Source: Nodularia sp. LEGE 06071 (lineage in GTDB: Bacteria; Cyanobacteriota; Cyanobacteriia; Cyanobacteriales; Nostocaceae). Taken from it: a stretch of 64,000 nt of DNA. Shown here in pieces: positions 26,050 through 35,097 of this stretch (position 1 is its first letter; every line of letters begins with the position of its first letter). The stretch spans positions 1 through 64,000 of the forward strand of contig NZ_JADEWH010000014.1 of NCBI RefSeq assembly GCF_015207755.1, in the 5' to 3' direction. Position numbers and translations under genes: made by a program. The notes under the pieces were generated by a model. It did not search any database and was not told the DNA's origin. It saw only the letters and a program-made list of their open reading frames with translations.

Positions 26050-26140
26050 AATAGACATCTCCAGAATGTAAAGACGTGACATGGAACCTCTCTACAAGGG
26101 TTATATGAAACGCATATTTAATTGTCGGAGATGTCTATTT
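26050..26140. repeat. Short MITE-like element with 11-13 bp inverted ends and internal hairpin
   Basis: AATAGACATCTCC (26050-26062) is matched in reverse by GGAGATGTCTATT (26127-26139). TA at both outer ends would fit a Tc1/mariner-like (IS630-group) insertion. Inside lies TGTAAAGACGTGACATGGAA and CCTCTCTACA, a version of the common TGTAGAGACGTT hairpin repeat. The element abuts and appears to interrupt the repeat copy at 26141-26254. Confidence 0.6.
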
Positions 26141-26254
26141 AATATAAAGATGCATAAATAGAATTTAAGCAGAAATCCAGTTTCCTTCCTCCCTTGCACC
26201 GCAGAGGTTAGGGGTGGGGTCGAAATAATATGCAGTCGCACAAATAATTGGTAT
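26141..26254. repeat. MITE-like dispersed repeat, copy 2 (inverted)
   Basis: This is the reverse complement of the repeat at 3334-3458, with matching blocks such as AGATGCATAAATAGAATTTA, AGAAATCCAGTTTCC and GGGGTGGGGTCGAAATAATA. One end keeps AATTGGTAT (26246-26254). The other is replaced by the neighbouring element at 26050-26140, so this copy is truncated or was the target of a nested insertion. The 335-base gap before the PEP-CTERM gene holds both repeats. Confidence 0.7.
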
Positions 26255-26333
26255 GAGCCATATTTATATCTACCCAAATATATATTTATTAAGCAACGAC
26301 TATCAAAAATGAAGTTAATATGCTAATTTTTGG

Positions 26334-27110
26334 ATGATTATCCCAACAATTGATATGTATCAAAACATCAAAGCAGGCAGTAAAACTTTTCTAACTACCT
26401 TGGCAATTTCTGTAGCCTGTAGTGGAATTGCACAAGCACGTACTATTACTGAGATAAGTCCACCCACAGGCGCTGGTCAAGGTGATTTATTTTGTCCACA
26501 AGTTCAAACTCCTGTGGATACAACCTTTGTGAATAACGACAACAGCGTCACCGCCAGTCCAAATCAAATTCTGGATTTTCCGGGTTTATCTTGTAGTCCT
26601 CTGACTTTTCAAGCTATAGCGCCAATAGATACTCAATTGTTTGTCGCTCCGTCAGGAGGAACAACAGAATATTTTGTCACCGAAACAGTTGTGAATAACA
26701 CTAGTTCAATCTGGAACGGCTTTAACTTTAAGATCGGGTTTGGGGTTAATGATGAGTTTGCACCGCCTGAGTTAATTCTTGTTCCTTTTGGTTTTGCAAT
26801 TCCAGAGTTTGATTTTAACGGTTTGGGTGCTTCTCCACAGCCAACCTCATCGCAATTCGCGCAACTTCTTCAAGACGGCTCTTATAATCTGCAATGGTCT
26901 GGGGGGCTTGTCGCTCCTGGTGAATCCGTCGATTTCACATTTTCTGTTGATGTTCCCGATGATCTAGAAACAAACAATTTCTATGATTCTTTTACAATTC
27001 GTCAAACTCCGATCACCACAACAGTTCCTGAACCTACTTCCATTAGTGGTCTTTTAGCTTTATTAGGCTTAGTAGGCTCAAGTTTCACTGTTAAATATAA
27101 ACGGACTTAA
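26334..27110 (+). CDS. PEP-CTERM sorting domain protein
   Basis: The protein of up to 258 residues has an N-terminal signal peptide (TFLTTLAISVACSGIAQA) and a C-terminal VPEPTSISGLLALLGLVG followed by SSFTVKYKRT. The end is the classic PEP motif, hydrophobic helix and basic tail recognised by exosortase. The middle is a beta-rich secreted domain without recognised family. An alternative start at ATG 26355 gives a more compact signal peptide. No exosortase gene lies in this window, so it must be encoded elsewhere. Confidence 0.85.
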   Translation: MIIPTIDMYQNIKAGSKTFLTTLAISVACSGIAQARTITEISPPTGAGQGDLFCPQVQTPVDTTFVNNDNSVTASPNQILDFPGLSCSPLTFQAIAPIDTQLFVAPSGGTTEYFVTETVVNNTSSIWNGFNFKIGFGVNDEFAPPELILVPFGFAIPEFDFNGLGASPQPTSSQFAQLLQDGSYNLQWSGGLVAPGESVDFTFSVDVPDDLETNNFYDSFTIRQTPITTTVPEPTSISGLLALLGLVGSSFTVKYKRT

Positions 27111-27139
27111 ACTAAAACTGTTTCTACATCATTAACCAG

Positions 27140-27170
27140 AATCCCGGTATATCTCAGACACCGGGATTTT
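27140..27170 (+). terminator. Rho-independent terminator between convergent genes
   Basis: AATCCCGGT (27140-27148) pairs perfectly with ACCGGGATT (27160-27168) across an 11-base loop and runs into TTTT. It follows the PEP-CTERM gene by about 30 bases and precedes the stop of the convergent flavoprotein gene, so it may serve both strands. Confidence 0.8.
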
Positions 27171-27199
27171 AACATCTCCGCGCCCCTTGGCGTTAAAAA

Positions 27200-29140
27200 T
27201 TAGATTTGTAACATCCCCTCTGGATTGACAGTTAAAAGCGATCGCCTTTGTAAACCCTCACGATATAAAATTTCATTGGCTGCTAATAAACCACTACTGA
27301 CAGCCCGTTCCATTAAGCCACAAGGAAAAGGCATTTTCACCCAATCCCCAGCAAACATTAAATTAGCAATACCAGAACTAGATTCTGGACGTTCTGCATA
27401 ACTCTGGGGTGGATATCCCGAAAAATTACGTTGATTGACGATTTCCCGATGCAGCATTGTAGCTTGTTTTAACTCAGGCACAATTTCATAGAGTTCTTGT
27501 TCAAAAGTTGTTAATAAAGCCTCTTGAGTGGGAAATTCCTGTTCTTTATAACAATAGGCGTGTAATTCCACCACACTCCCGCCTGTGCGTTGCGACCAAT
27601 CAATAAATTGTTGTTGTATGCGATGATAAAGAGTGATGCTGTCTGTTAATTCATAGCCAGATAAAGAAGTAAAATTACTTTGTTCCCACTGAAAATCCTG
27701 GTCAAACCAGAAACGACATACAGCGAAAGGATCAGCGATACTTAATTTTTCCACTTGCGATCGCACTTTGGCATCTACATCCCCAGTGAAGCGCTTAAAT
27801 ATTTGTTGCACACCAGGAACATCCGTCGCAAAAACATAATAATCTGCGGTGATTGTCTGCGGTGGTGCTGATTGATTATTTGCTGCTACCAATTGCAACT
27901 GATCATCTTGTCGTTGGACGATTTCAAACTTGGGTAAATCTCTTTCGGCTGGCCCTTTGATAACTTTACCATCAGCCGCAAAAACTGCCCCATGACAAGG
28001 ACAATGAAAATTACCATCTGCGGCTGGCTTAACAGTACATCCTTGATGAGTGCAAGTCAAAGAAATAGCTGATTTACTAGCAGATGACAAGGCAAATACA
28101 GCATCAGCCGCACCAAAATATTCTACCTGATCATCAGTAATCACTGAATTGCGCTTTACCCAGAAAGGCACATTACTGCTATTACTACCAAGATAATATT
28201 TGAGGCTATCAATCTTACCATCTACAGCCGGAATCTCACTGACAGTCGCCCCAGTCAGAATTTGACCGCCGTTACTTTGAATAAACTGAGCAATCGGTTG
28301 TACTAAACTAGTACCCATATCATCTACAGTGCCATTGAAAGCTAATCCTTCTGGGTTACCAAAAAAGTAAAAATGGAAAAACTGCATGAGTTCCCCCACA
28401 CTCATCTGATCTGGTGCATTCAAGCTAGATTTGGCAAAGGGGAGAAAATACAAGTCGTATAAACCCTGGGGAAATTCGGTTTTCACCCAGTCAGCCACAG
28501 AGAGACTATCAAAGCGGCGATAGTTTTTTTCGCGTTCAAAACCAGTAATGGCCTGAAAAACTTGTAAATGTTTGAACTTCGTCAAATTAATTCCCCAGCG
28601 TAAACGATTTGGGGATGCGATCGCTAAATCTATAATATTCCACGGAAAAGCCGAACTACTGGGGCGAAATACCTCTGGTTTGTATTTCAAATCGCGGTAA
28701 ACCAGAGAATAAAAGTTTAATGATTGAAAATTATTAGTGATCTCCAGTTCCGAAACTATACTTTTGAGATTATAGTATTGAGGGAAAAATCCATGAAAAC
28801 CATGTTCCATCATGAAAGTTTCCCCCGCAGCTTCAATCGGCCAACTGGCAATTTTGCCACCGAGTTGGGGGGCTTTTTCTAAAAGTGTGACAGCAAACCC
28901 CCTCTGACTCAATTCATAAGCACAAGCTAAACCTGCTAAACCAGCCCCAACCACCACAACACTTTTATTTTGATTTAAAATTTGCGGTAAATTCAGAGTA
29001 TCTTTTTGATAAACTGTGGGCTTAGGCTTACTAAACCGGGAGTATCCTGTTCCTCCTACAATTGCACCAACACCAAATAATTTCAGTAGTGTCCGCCGGG
29101 ATATAGTAGATGATTCTGGTGAATTAAATAGTAAACTCAT
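27200..29140 (-). CDS. Flavoprotein desaturase-like enzyme with embedded Rieske domain
   Basis: The 646-residue protein opens with a twin-arginine-like SRRTLLKLFGVGAIVGG, then an FAD-binding VVVGAGLAGLACAYELSQRG of the amine oxidase/phytoene desaturase type. Near the middle, CTHQGC and CPCHGAVFAADGK form a Rieske [2Fe-2S] site. The C-terminal FAD segment ends with NLMFAGDWVKMPFPCGLMER. This architecture resembles carotenoid desaturase/methyltransferases of the CrtU/CruE group that make aromatic carotenoids, but the twin-arginine start suggests export and the substrate is uncertain. No carotenoid genes are adjacent. Confidence 0.75.
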   Translation of the reverse strand: MSLLFNSPESSTISRRTLLKLFGVGAIVGGTGYSRFSKPKPTVYQKDTLNLPQILNQNKSVVVVGAGLAGLACAYELSQRGFAVTLLEKAPQLGGKIASWPIEAAGETFMMEHGFHGFFPQYYNLKSIVSELEITNNFQSLNFYSLVYRDLKYKPEVFRPSSSAFPWNIIDLAIASPNRLRWGINLTKFKHLQVFQAITGFEREKNYRRFDSLSVADWVKTEFPQGLYDLYFLPFAKSSLNAPDQMSVGELMQFFHFYFFGNPEGLAFNGTVDDMGTSLVQPIAQFIQSNGGQILTGATVSEIPAVDGKIDSLKYYLGSNSSNVPFWVKRNSVITDDQVEYFGAADAVFALSSASKSAISLTCTHQGCTVKPAADGNFHCPCHGAVFAADGKVIKGPAERDLPKFEIVQRQDDQLQLVAANNQSAPPQTITADYYVFATDVPGVQQIFKRFTGDVDAKVRSQVEKLSIADPFAVCRFWFDQDFQWEQSNFTSLSGYELTDSITLYHRIQQQFIDWSQRTGGSVVELHAYCYKEQEFPTQEALLTTFEQELYEIVPELKQATMLHREIVNQRNFSGYPPQSYAERPESSSGIANLMFAGDWVKMPFPCGLMERAVSSGLLAANEILYREGLQRRSLLTVNPEGMLQI

Positions 29141-29497
29141 GTTGCAAAATTAAAGCTAGATTAGTTTATTGCTGAAGCGCAACTACGAACTGGTGAATTT
29201 TTAAATCACTTTTTCCCTGTCACTTTATCCTAAAAAAAATATTTTTGCATAATTAGACAACTGAGCAATTCTGAACTGTGAATTTTGAGAATTTACAACT
29301 TTTATATTCATAGTCAACATTTTTATCTGATAGAATGTCAGACAGCCATATTGGAATTATTAAATTAGCAGATTATTTGATAGTTTAGTATATTATTTAG
29401 TAATTAGCTACCAGGGGTTAAGTAGCCAACATAAACTGCATACACCCTCTGGGGATACCACCGAAAGTTTGCCTTTACCCCCTAGCCCCGATTAAAA
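29141..29497. other. Intergenic region between divergent genes
   Basis: These 357 AT-rich bases separate the Rieske flavoprotein gene from the ABC permease gene, which are transcribed away from each other, so promoters for both are expected here. No convincing gene, strong hairpin or tandem repeat was seen. Confidence 0.4.
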
Positions 29498-30271
29498 ATG
29501 AAGTATTGGCGTGAAACCACCGCTGTCACTCAGCGCATCTTAATTGAACTGTTGCGCCGCAGACGCAGCCTGATTTTTTGGAGTATTTTCCCCATTTCCG
29601 TGTTAATCCTCAGTGGATTCATTTTAGCAGAACGGGCAGAATTACCACTGGCTGAAGCTTTCGCCTATGCAGCACCCTCTACTCTGGTCGGTGCGGCCTT
29701 ATTTTTTAGCTGTTTGGGTGGTAGTGTAGCCACTGTAGTTGCTGAAAGAGAACAGCAAACCCTCAAACGCTTGTTTATTTCGCCCTTAAGTGGGACATCT
29801 TATTTTTTAGGAATTTTTCTCGCTCACAGCTGCATTGGTCTAGGACAGACACTTTTGGTTTATACTATTGCTGCCTTTTGGGGTGCGACCTTCAATGGTT
29901 CTATACTTTTAGGACTGACAATTATTGTCATGAGTATCGTGGCTTATGTTGGTTTAGGCTTTATTTTAGGGACTCAATTAGCGCGGCGGATTGAAGATGT
30001 TAATGCTTTAGTCGCTGCTTTTGGAGTTCCTTTGTTAATTCTCGGCGGAGCATTTTTACCCGCTTCACTTTTTCCCCAAAGCCTGATTAATATTGCTCGA
30101 TATAATCCTATTTATCATATGAATGAAGCTTTAGTAGGAGTTTCATCTCAGGGGGCTGACCTTAGTAAAATTCAATCACATTTTTCGTTTTTATTAGTGT
30201 TTGCTTTGGTGATGGTTATCGGTGGCTGGTTATCTTATCGGCGAATGTTAGTAGTAGAAAGAAGACTTTGA
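29498..30271 (+). CDS. ABC-2 type transporter permease
   Basis: The 257-residue membrane protein has about six transmembrane helices, starting after a basic RILIELLRRRRSLIFW segment. It has the ABC-2 signatures TVVAEREQQTLKRLFISPLS, then GGAFLPASLFPQ and an ARYNPIYHMNEAL loop. It pairs with the ATPase gene starting at 30501 on the same strand. Such two-gene exporters move drugs, lipids or polysaccharide; nothing here identifies the substrate. Confidence 0.9.
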   Translation: MKYWRETTAVTQRILIELLRRRRSLIFWSIFPISVLILSGFILAERAELPLAEAFAYAAPSTLVGAALFFSCLGGSVATVVAEREQQTLKRLFISPLSGTSYFLGIFLAHSCIGLGQTLLVYTIAAFWGATFNGSILLGLTIIVMSIVAYVGLGFILGTQLARRIEDVNALVAAFGVPLLILGGAFLPASLFPQSLINIARYNPIYHMNEALVGVSSQGADLSKIQSHFSFLLVFALVMVIGGWLSYRRMLVVERRL

Positions 30272-30384
30272 TAAAATTTGCTCGTAGTGAGGACTTCAGT
30301 CCTCTCTTATTCTCTTAGATCAAAATTGCAATTACTGACGCTAACATATAGGAATCCGGTTTGATTCATGAAAAAATTAAGTAT

Positions 30385-30465
30385 TGTAGGGTGCGTTAGG
30401 ATGAAGTCCGTAACGCACCATTATTAAGGCTTTGGTGCGTTACGCTACCGCTAACACACCCTACG
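30385..30465. repeat. Palindromic TAGGGTGCGTTA repeat
   Basis: TGTAGGGTGCGTTAG (from 30385) is mirrored by CTAACACACCCTACG ending near 30465, and the inner TAACGCACCA (30411-30420) by TGGTGCGTTA. The whole element could fold into a long nested hairpin. It belongs to a widely dispersed cyanobacterial repeat type and lies between the permease and ATPase genes of one transporter. A small GAGGACTTCAGTCCTC palindrome sits just upstream at about 30289-30304. Confidence 0.75.
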
Positions 30466-30500
30466 TGTCTGTTCAAAAATCAAATAGTAGTCCTATATTT

Positions 30501-31394
30501 ATGCTAAAAATCACCAATTTAAATAAATCCTATGGTTCAATAAAAGTTCTGCAAGATTTGACACTACACATCAAGTCTGGGCAAATTTACGGCTTACTAG
30601 GTGCAAATGGAGCCGGAAAAACCACAACAATTAATATTATTTGTAATTTACTCAAGGCTGATAGTGGCAATATTACTATAAATGATCAATCAGTTTCTGA
30701 AGCCACTAAAAAAATCATTGGGATTGCACCCCAAGAAAATTTACTTTATCAAACTTTATCTTGTGAGGAAAATCTCAATTTTTTTGCAAATATTTACGGT
30801 TTAAATCGGGAAACACGGCAAAAACAAGTACAGAAAACTCTTGCATCTGTCAATTTATTAGATAGAGCCAAAAGTCCTGTAGAAACTCTCAGTGGGGGAA
30901 TGCGGCGACGGTTGAATATTGCAGTGGCTTTGGTACATCAGCCGCAGTTAGTTATTCTCGATGAACCAACGACAGGCTTAGATATTGAAGCCAGATATGA
31001 AGTTTGGGAATTGATTCGGCAACTAAAAACTCAGGGGGTGACTATTTTATTGACCACGCATTTATTGGATGAAGCGGAGCGACTTTGTGACAGAATTGGC
31101 ATTCTCAAAAATGGTCAAATTTTAGTTGAAGGGAGTTTAACTGAGTTAAGAAAGTTGATTCCAGCTTCTGAAGTTTTAGTAGTACAAACTTCTCAAAAAG
31201 AGCAAGCGATCGCTCGCGCTCAAGAATATGATTTTACACATAAAGATTATGGTAATCAGTTAGCTTTTTGGTTGCCAGAACCTTTAGAATTAAAGGAAAT
31301 TATCGCCCGATTTGAGGGGATAGAATTTGAGTCAATTTCCCGGCTACCTGTGGGATTAGAACATATCTATTTAGAAGTGACACAAGGAAGTTAG
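30501..31394 (+). CDS. ABC transporter ATP-binding protein
   Basis: Starting at ATG 30501 the protein has about 297 residues and opens MLKITNLNKSYGS, the usual start of ABC-2 ATPases. Walker A (GANGAGKTTT), signature LSGGMRRRLNIA, Walker B LVILDEPTTGLD and a switch His (LLTTHLLDEAERL) are intact. The C-terminal 80 residues form the extension seen in drug/polysaccharide exporter ATPases. A longer frame opening at 30432 would run into the palindromic repeat and is disfavoured. Confidence 0.92.
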   Translation: MLKITNLNKSYGSIKVLQDLTLHIKSGQIYGLLGANGAGKTTTINIICNLLKADSGNITINDQSVSEATKKIIGIAPQENLLYQTLSCEENLNFFANIYGLNRETRQKQVQKTLASVNLLDRAKSPVETLSGGMRRRLNIAVALVHQPQLVILDEPTTGLDIEARYEVWELIRQLKTQGVTILLTTHLLDEAERLCDRIGILKNGQILVEGSLTELRKLIPASEVLVVQTSQKEQAIARAQEYDFTHKDYGNQLAFWLPEPLELKEIIARFEGIEFESISRLPVGLEHIYLEVTQGS

Positions 31395-31404
31395 AATAGG
31401 TCAC

Positions 31405-31470
31405 CCCAACCCCTCTCCTTCTCCCAAAGGGAGACGCTACGCGAAAGTAAGGAGAGGGGAGAATTTGAAA
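31405..31470. repeat. Dispersed repeat with CTTCTCCCAAAGGGAGA core
   Basis: This GC-rich repeat contains CTTCTCCCAAAGGGAGACGC followed by TACGCGAAAG, with CCCCTCTCCTT mirrored by AAGGAGAGGGG. The core matches the sequence just upstream of the cystathionine beta-synthase gene near 33643. It lies between the convergent ABC ATPase and DUF2834 genes and may terminate transcription. Confidence 0.6.
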
Positions 31471-31494
31471 CACGCAAACTTTAATTAGATTAAA

Positions 31495-31875
31495 CTATTT
31501 ATCAACTTTCGGTATTTCTAAAGCTTGTTCACGAAAGTACAAAAATAAAGGCAATGCACAAGATACCCCGATACACAAGGTAACCAAAATATAAAAAATT
31601 AGCCAAGTCTGAGAAAGGCCAATTCGCTTGAGTTCCACAAATGAGAAACACCATAAAGTAATGGCGGAAATGAGTAAATCTACTGCCAAATCTAAACTAA
31701 CATAATTAGCAAATGCATTTTCAAAAAATGAACTTACAGAAAAATCATTCTGGCTAAAATATTTGACCAGAAAAAACCAAGGAGCGATAGCACCAATAAT
31801 CGCCAGCAGAAGATAAAGTGATTTTGTTGTAAAAAATTTTCCGGATGCAGGTTGAACGTAGGTTATATTTTCCAT
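31495..31875 (-). CDS. DUF2834 family membrane protein
   Basis: The 126-residue protein has three hydrophobic helices with the DUF2834 pattern: LYLLLAIIGAIAPWFFLVKY, a short outer loop, DLAVDLLISAITLWCFSFVE, and a C-terminal WLIFYILVTLCIGVSCALPLF. The family has no known function. It is transcribed divergently from an XRE-type regulator 110 bases away, which may control it. Confidence 0.8.
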   Translation of the reverse strand: MENITYVQPASGKFFTTKSLYLLLAIIGAIAPWFFLVKYFSQNDFSVSSFFENAFANYVSLDLAVDLLISAITLWCFSFVELKRIGLSQTWLIFYILVTLCIGVSCALPLFLYFREQALEIPKVDK

Positions 31876-31984
31876 AGTTTTCTGACTCAGATGGTACGGG
31901 ATTTAGCCCTAACATTGGCAATGAATACTGTTGTTCTAAATTATAACTAACGCAGATCATAAAAACAATTACTTCTGAGGTAAT

Positions 31985-32845
31985 ATGGCTGTAATTTCGA
32001 CCTCAAGACCATTTCTTCCCCACAGAGACTTATCCTTTGGGAAATTACTAAAATACTGGCGGAATCAACGCGGTTTCAGTCAACTAAATCTAGCTTTAGC
32101 CAGCGATGTTTCTCAGCGTCACATCAGCTTTTTAGAATCAAGTCGGGCGAATCCTAGTCGGGAGATGGTACTACAACTTGCGGCTGTGCTGAATGTTTCC
32201 TTGCGTGACCAAAATGTGATGCTGACTGCTGCTGGCTTTGACCCGATTTATTCGGAAGGTGATTTATTATCTCCAGAACTGGAACCTATTCGCCAAGCTA
32301 TAGGATTTATTTTAAAGCAGCAAGAACCCTATCCAGCTTTAGTTATGGATCGTTATTGGAATTTGATTGAAAATAATACCAGTTCACAGCGTCTAATCAA
32401 CTGGTTAATTAATATCGAGGAACTGCAACATAAATTTTATATTGACGGCAAAATTAACTTGATGCGCTTGATGTTGCATCCACAAGGCTTAAAACCATTC
32501 ATTGCTAATTGGGAAGAAATTGCTGGTCACTTAATGCAACGGGTGTATCGAGAAGCAATTACCGCAGGTGACAGCAACCAATATATGACCCTTTTTCAGG
32601 AAATACAAACCTATCCAGATGTGATCCAGATATGGCAAAAACCCTATCCCTATCCTTGGCAAATACCACTACTGACTTTGCAGTTTATCAAAGATGAATT
32701 AAGTCTTAGCTTCTTTTCCACAATTACAACCCTTGGTACTCCTCATGACATCCTGTTGCAGGAACTCCGGATTGAAAGCCTGTTTCCCGCAGACAAGATG
32801 ACAGAAGTTAATTTGAGAAAACTAGAAATAGCATCTAAATTATAA
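31985..32845 (+). CDS. XRE-family regulator with MmyB-like ligand domain
   Basis: The 286-residue protein begins with an XRE helix-turn-helix (LLKYWRNQRGFSQLNLALAS, DVSQRHISFLESSRANPSRE), followed by a C-terminal MmyB-like region with LVMDRYWNLIENN. This architecture is typical of actinobacterial and cyanobacterial transcription factors that bind fatty acid-like ligands. It is divergent from the DUF2834 gene and overlaps the convergent MBL-like gene by six bases at its end. Confidence 0.88.
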   Translation: MAVISTSRPFLPHRDLSFGKLLKYWRNQRGFSQLNLALASDVSQRHISFLESSRANPSREMVLQLAAVLNVSLRDQNVMLTAAGFDPIYSEGDLLSPELEPIRQAIGFILKQQEPYPALVMDRYWNLIENNTSSQRLINWLINIEELQHKFYIDGKINLMRLMLHPQGLKPFIANWEEIAGHLMQRVYREAITAGDSNQYMTLFQEIQTYPDVIQIWQKPYPYPWQIPLLTLQFIKDELSLSFFSTITTLGTPHDILLQELRIESLFPADKMTEVNLRKLEIASKL

Positions 32846-33439
32846 AGTCTCTAAAAGTTCCTGCAAGCGATCGCGTCCATCCCGAAACACAGGCCAACCA
32901 TCACCCACCAGTACTGCTTCTACGTGAGGAAGTGCTGCTAGCCGTTGTACAGAAGCCACAGCCGCCTTACGATTCAGCAACTTCTCATCAGGCAAAATTG
33001 TTAAACTACCAGCCTTGCGGGCGCGTACCAAGTCCCCTGTGATCAAAGTTGTTTCCTCTAGTAACAAAGCCAACTCACCCGGAGTCTTAGAACCTTGAAG
33101 TTCCAACACCTGTAAACCTGGAACCACCTCATCACCATCAGCCAACCAGCGATCGCAACGGATAGGAAAATAATCCTTCTCCCCCACAGGGCCAGCAATC
33201 TTCGCATAAGTTTGATCAGCAATTTCCTTCGCAGACCTGACGTGTTCAGAATTTGTCAGCACAATCCAAACCACACCACCGAGGGATTTCAGGTGATTCC
33301 AATCATGATTTGATAAAGCTACAGGGTCAACCAAGACATTACCATCTGGGCGAACCCAAGCAATCCCATTGAAATCGATATTTCTTGCAGGATTGAAAGT
33401 AGACCAGCCATATAGATCGGGACGGTGTAGAGATTTCAT
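32840..33439 (-). CDS. MBL-fold-like protein with degenerate metal site
   Basis: The 199-residue protein has the beta-lactamase-fold layout: GNVLVDPVALSNHDWNHL, then WIVLTNSEHVRSAKEIA, then LALLLEETTLITGDLVRAR and a final VEAVLVGDGWPVF. The canonical HxHxDH motif is reduced to SEH, so zinc binding is probably altered, although the later GD is kept. A hydrolase function is therefore uncertain. Confidence 0.75.
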   Translation of the reverse strand: MKSLHRPDLYGWSTFNPARNIDFNGIAWVRPDGNVLVDPVALSNHDWNHLKSLGGVVWIVLTNSEHVRSAKEIADQTYAKIAGPVGEKDYFPIRCDRWLADGDEVVPGLQVLELQGSKTPGELALLLEETTLITGDLVRARKAGSLTILPDEKLLNRKAAVASVQRLAALPHVEAVLVGDGWPVFRDGRDRLQELLETL

Positions 33440-33730
33440 AATGATTCTGGTTCAGTACCTTCAATAACACTGGATTTATAGTTCAGCATCAATAATGTAT
33501 CAACAATCGAGTCTATAATTCAACGCTTATATATAGTTTTTTGCAATTAGGTGAGTTACAGGAAGAATAACGAACCACAGAGAAAGCTGTAGCTCATACC
33601 CATAAAACCTTTCTTCTCTTCTCTTCCCTTCGTGTACTTCGCGTCCTTCTCCCAAAGGGAGAGGCTAGCGCCAATGCGGTTCGTTCCTCTTTCCAAAAAT
33701 TTAATTTCCCCACACCCCCCTGAACCGATC

Positions 33731-35092
33731 ATGGCCACCTACGAAAACATCTTACAAACAATAGGCAAAACCCCATTAGTCAAACTCAACACCATACCCC
33801 AAAACATTAACTCCTCCATCTACACCAAAGTAGAATATCTCAACCCTGGAGGTAGCAACAAAGATAGAATCGCCCTCACCATGATTGAAGCCGCAGAAAA
33901 AGCCGGTCACCTCCAACCAGGTGGAACGATCATCGAAGCCACCGCCGGAAACACAGGCGTAGGACTAGCATTAATCGCCGCCGTCAAAAAATATCGGTGT
34001 ATCTTCGTCATGCCTGATAAAATGAGCCAAGATAAAATCAACCTCCTCAAAGCTTACGGCGCAGAAGTCGTAGTCACCCCCACATCCGTAGCACCAGACT
34101 CACCCGAAAGTTATAACGGCGTAGCCGAAAGACTAGCCAAAGAAATCCCAGGCGCATACCGACCAAATCAATTTGCCAATCTCCATAATCCCCTCACCCA
34201 TTACTTAACCACAGGCCCAGAAATTTGGGCAGATAGCCAAGGTAAAGTCGAAGTTTTCGTTTCTGGAATGGGGACAGGTGGGACAATTTCCGGAGTAGCC
34301 AAATATCTCAAAGAGCAAAACCCCAATATCATAATTGTCGGTGCAGATCCAGAAGGTTCTATACTTTCAGGCGACACCCCCAAATCATACAAAGTTGAAG
34401 GCATTGGTGAAGACTTTATTCCCAAAACATTTAATCGCCAATTAGTCGATGAAATGATTCGTATTAGCGATAAAGAATCCTTTAATATGGCGCGCCGTTT
34501 AGCACGAGAAGAAGGCTTACTAGTGGGAGGTTCCTGTGGTACAGCCGTAGCCGCCGCCCTCAAATATGCAGCGCGATTATCCGAACCAAAGTATATTGTC
34601 GTGTTACTACCAGATACAGGTAGAAACTATATTAATAAAATCTATTCTGATGCTTGGATGCAAGAAAATGGTTTTTGGGAAGGTAAAACTGTAAAAACTA
34701 CCAAAGTGGGGGAGATTTTAGACCAGAAAACTGATTTTCCTTCTCTGGTTGCTGTTGGTTCTCATGATACTTTAGATAACGCTGTTAACTTGCTGCAAAA
34801 ACTGAATATTTCCCAGTTACCTGTAATTGATCATAGTCATGTAGTTGGTAGTGTCAATGAAGCTTCGTTAATGAAATTTCTCCATGATGGAATTAATTTT
34901 TCTAACCAGGAAGTTGTAGCTGTGATGGGTAAACCTTTACCAACTCTGGATGCAGAAGTTGATATTTCTGAAGCTTATCGAGTGCTGTTATCTGGAACCA
35001 CAGCAATTATTATTACACGAAATCATACTCCCGCCGGATTAATTACCAGAGCCGATTTAATTAGATATTGGATTAGTGAAAATCAGGATTAA
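33731..35092 (+). CDS. Cystathionine beta-synthase with CBS domain pair
   Basis: The start at ATG 33731 gives about 453 residues beginning ATYENILQTIGKTPLVKL. PLP-binding lysine lies in PGGSNKDRIA, followed by IIEATAGNTGVGLALIA and the glycine loop VSGMGTGGTISGVAKYL. The C-terminal 110 residues form two CBS motifs (LPVIDHSHVVGSVNE). The enzyme condenses serine or O-acetylserine with homocysteine. Its stop is five bases before the next gene, which completes reverse transsulfuration. Upstream ATGs at 33632 and 33674 lie in repeat sequence and are unlikely starts. Confidence 0.9.
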   Translation: MATYENILQTIGKTPLVKLNTIPQNINSSIYTKVEYLNPGGSNKDRIALTMIEAAEKAGHLQPGGTIIEATAGNTGVGLALIAAVKKYRCIFVMPDKMSQDKINLLKAYGAEVVVTPTSVAPDSPESYNGVAERLAKEIPGAYRPNQFANLHNPLTHYLTTGPEIWADSQGKVEVFVSGMGTGGTISGVAKYLKEQNPNIIIVGADPEGSILSGDTPKSYKVEGIGEDFIPKTFNRQLVDEMIRISDKESFNMARRLAREEGLLVGGSCGTAVAAALKYAARLSEPKYIVVLLPDTGRNYINKIYSDAWMQENGFWEGKTVKTTKVGEILDQKTDFPSLVAVGSHDTLDNAVNLLQKLNISQLPVIDHSHVVGSVNEASLMKFLHDGINFSNQEVVAVMGKPLPTLDAEVDISEAYRVLLSGTTAIIITRNHTPAGLITRADLIRYWISENQD

Positions 35093-35097
35093 TAAAA

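Noticed and set aside
30432-30500. Extended N-terminus of the ABC ATPase
   Set aside because: The extra 23 codons lie in the palindromic repeat, and the conserved start MLKITNLNKSYG fits ATG 30501.
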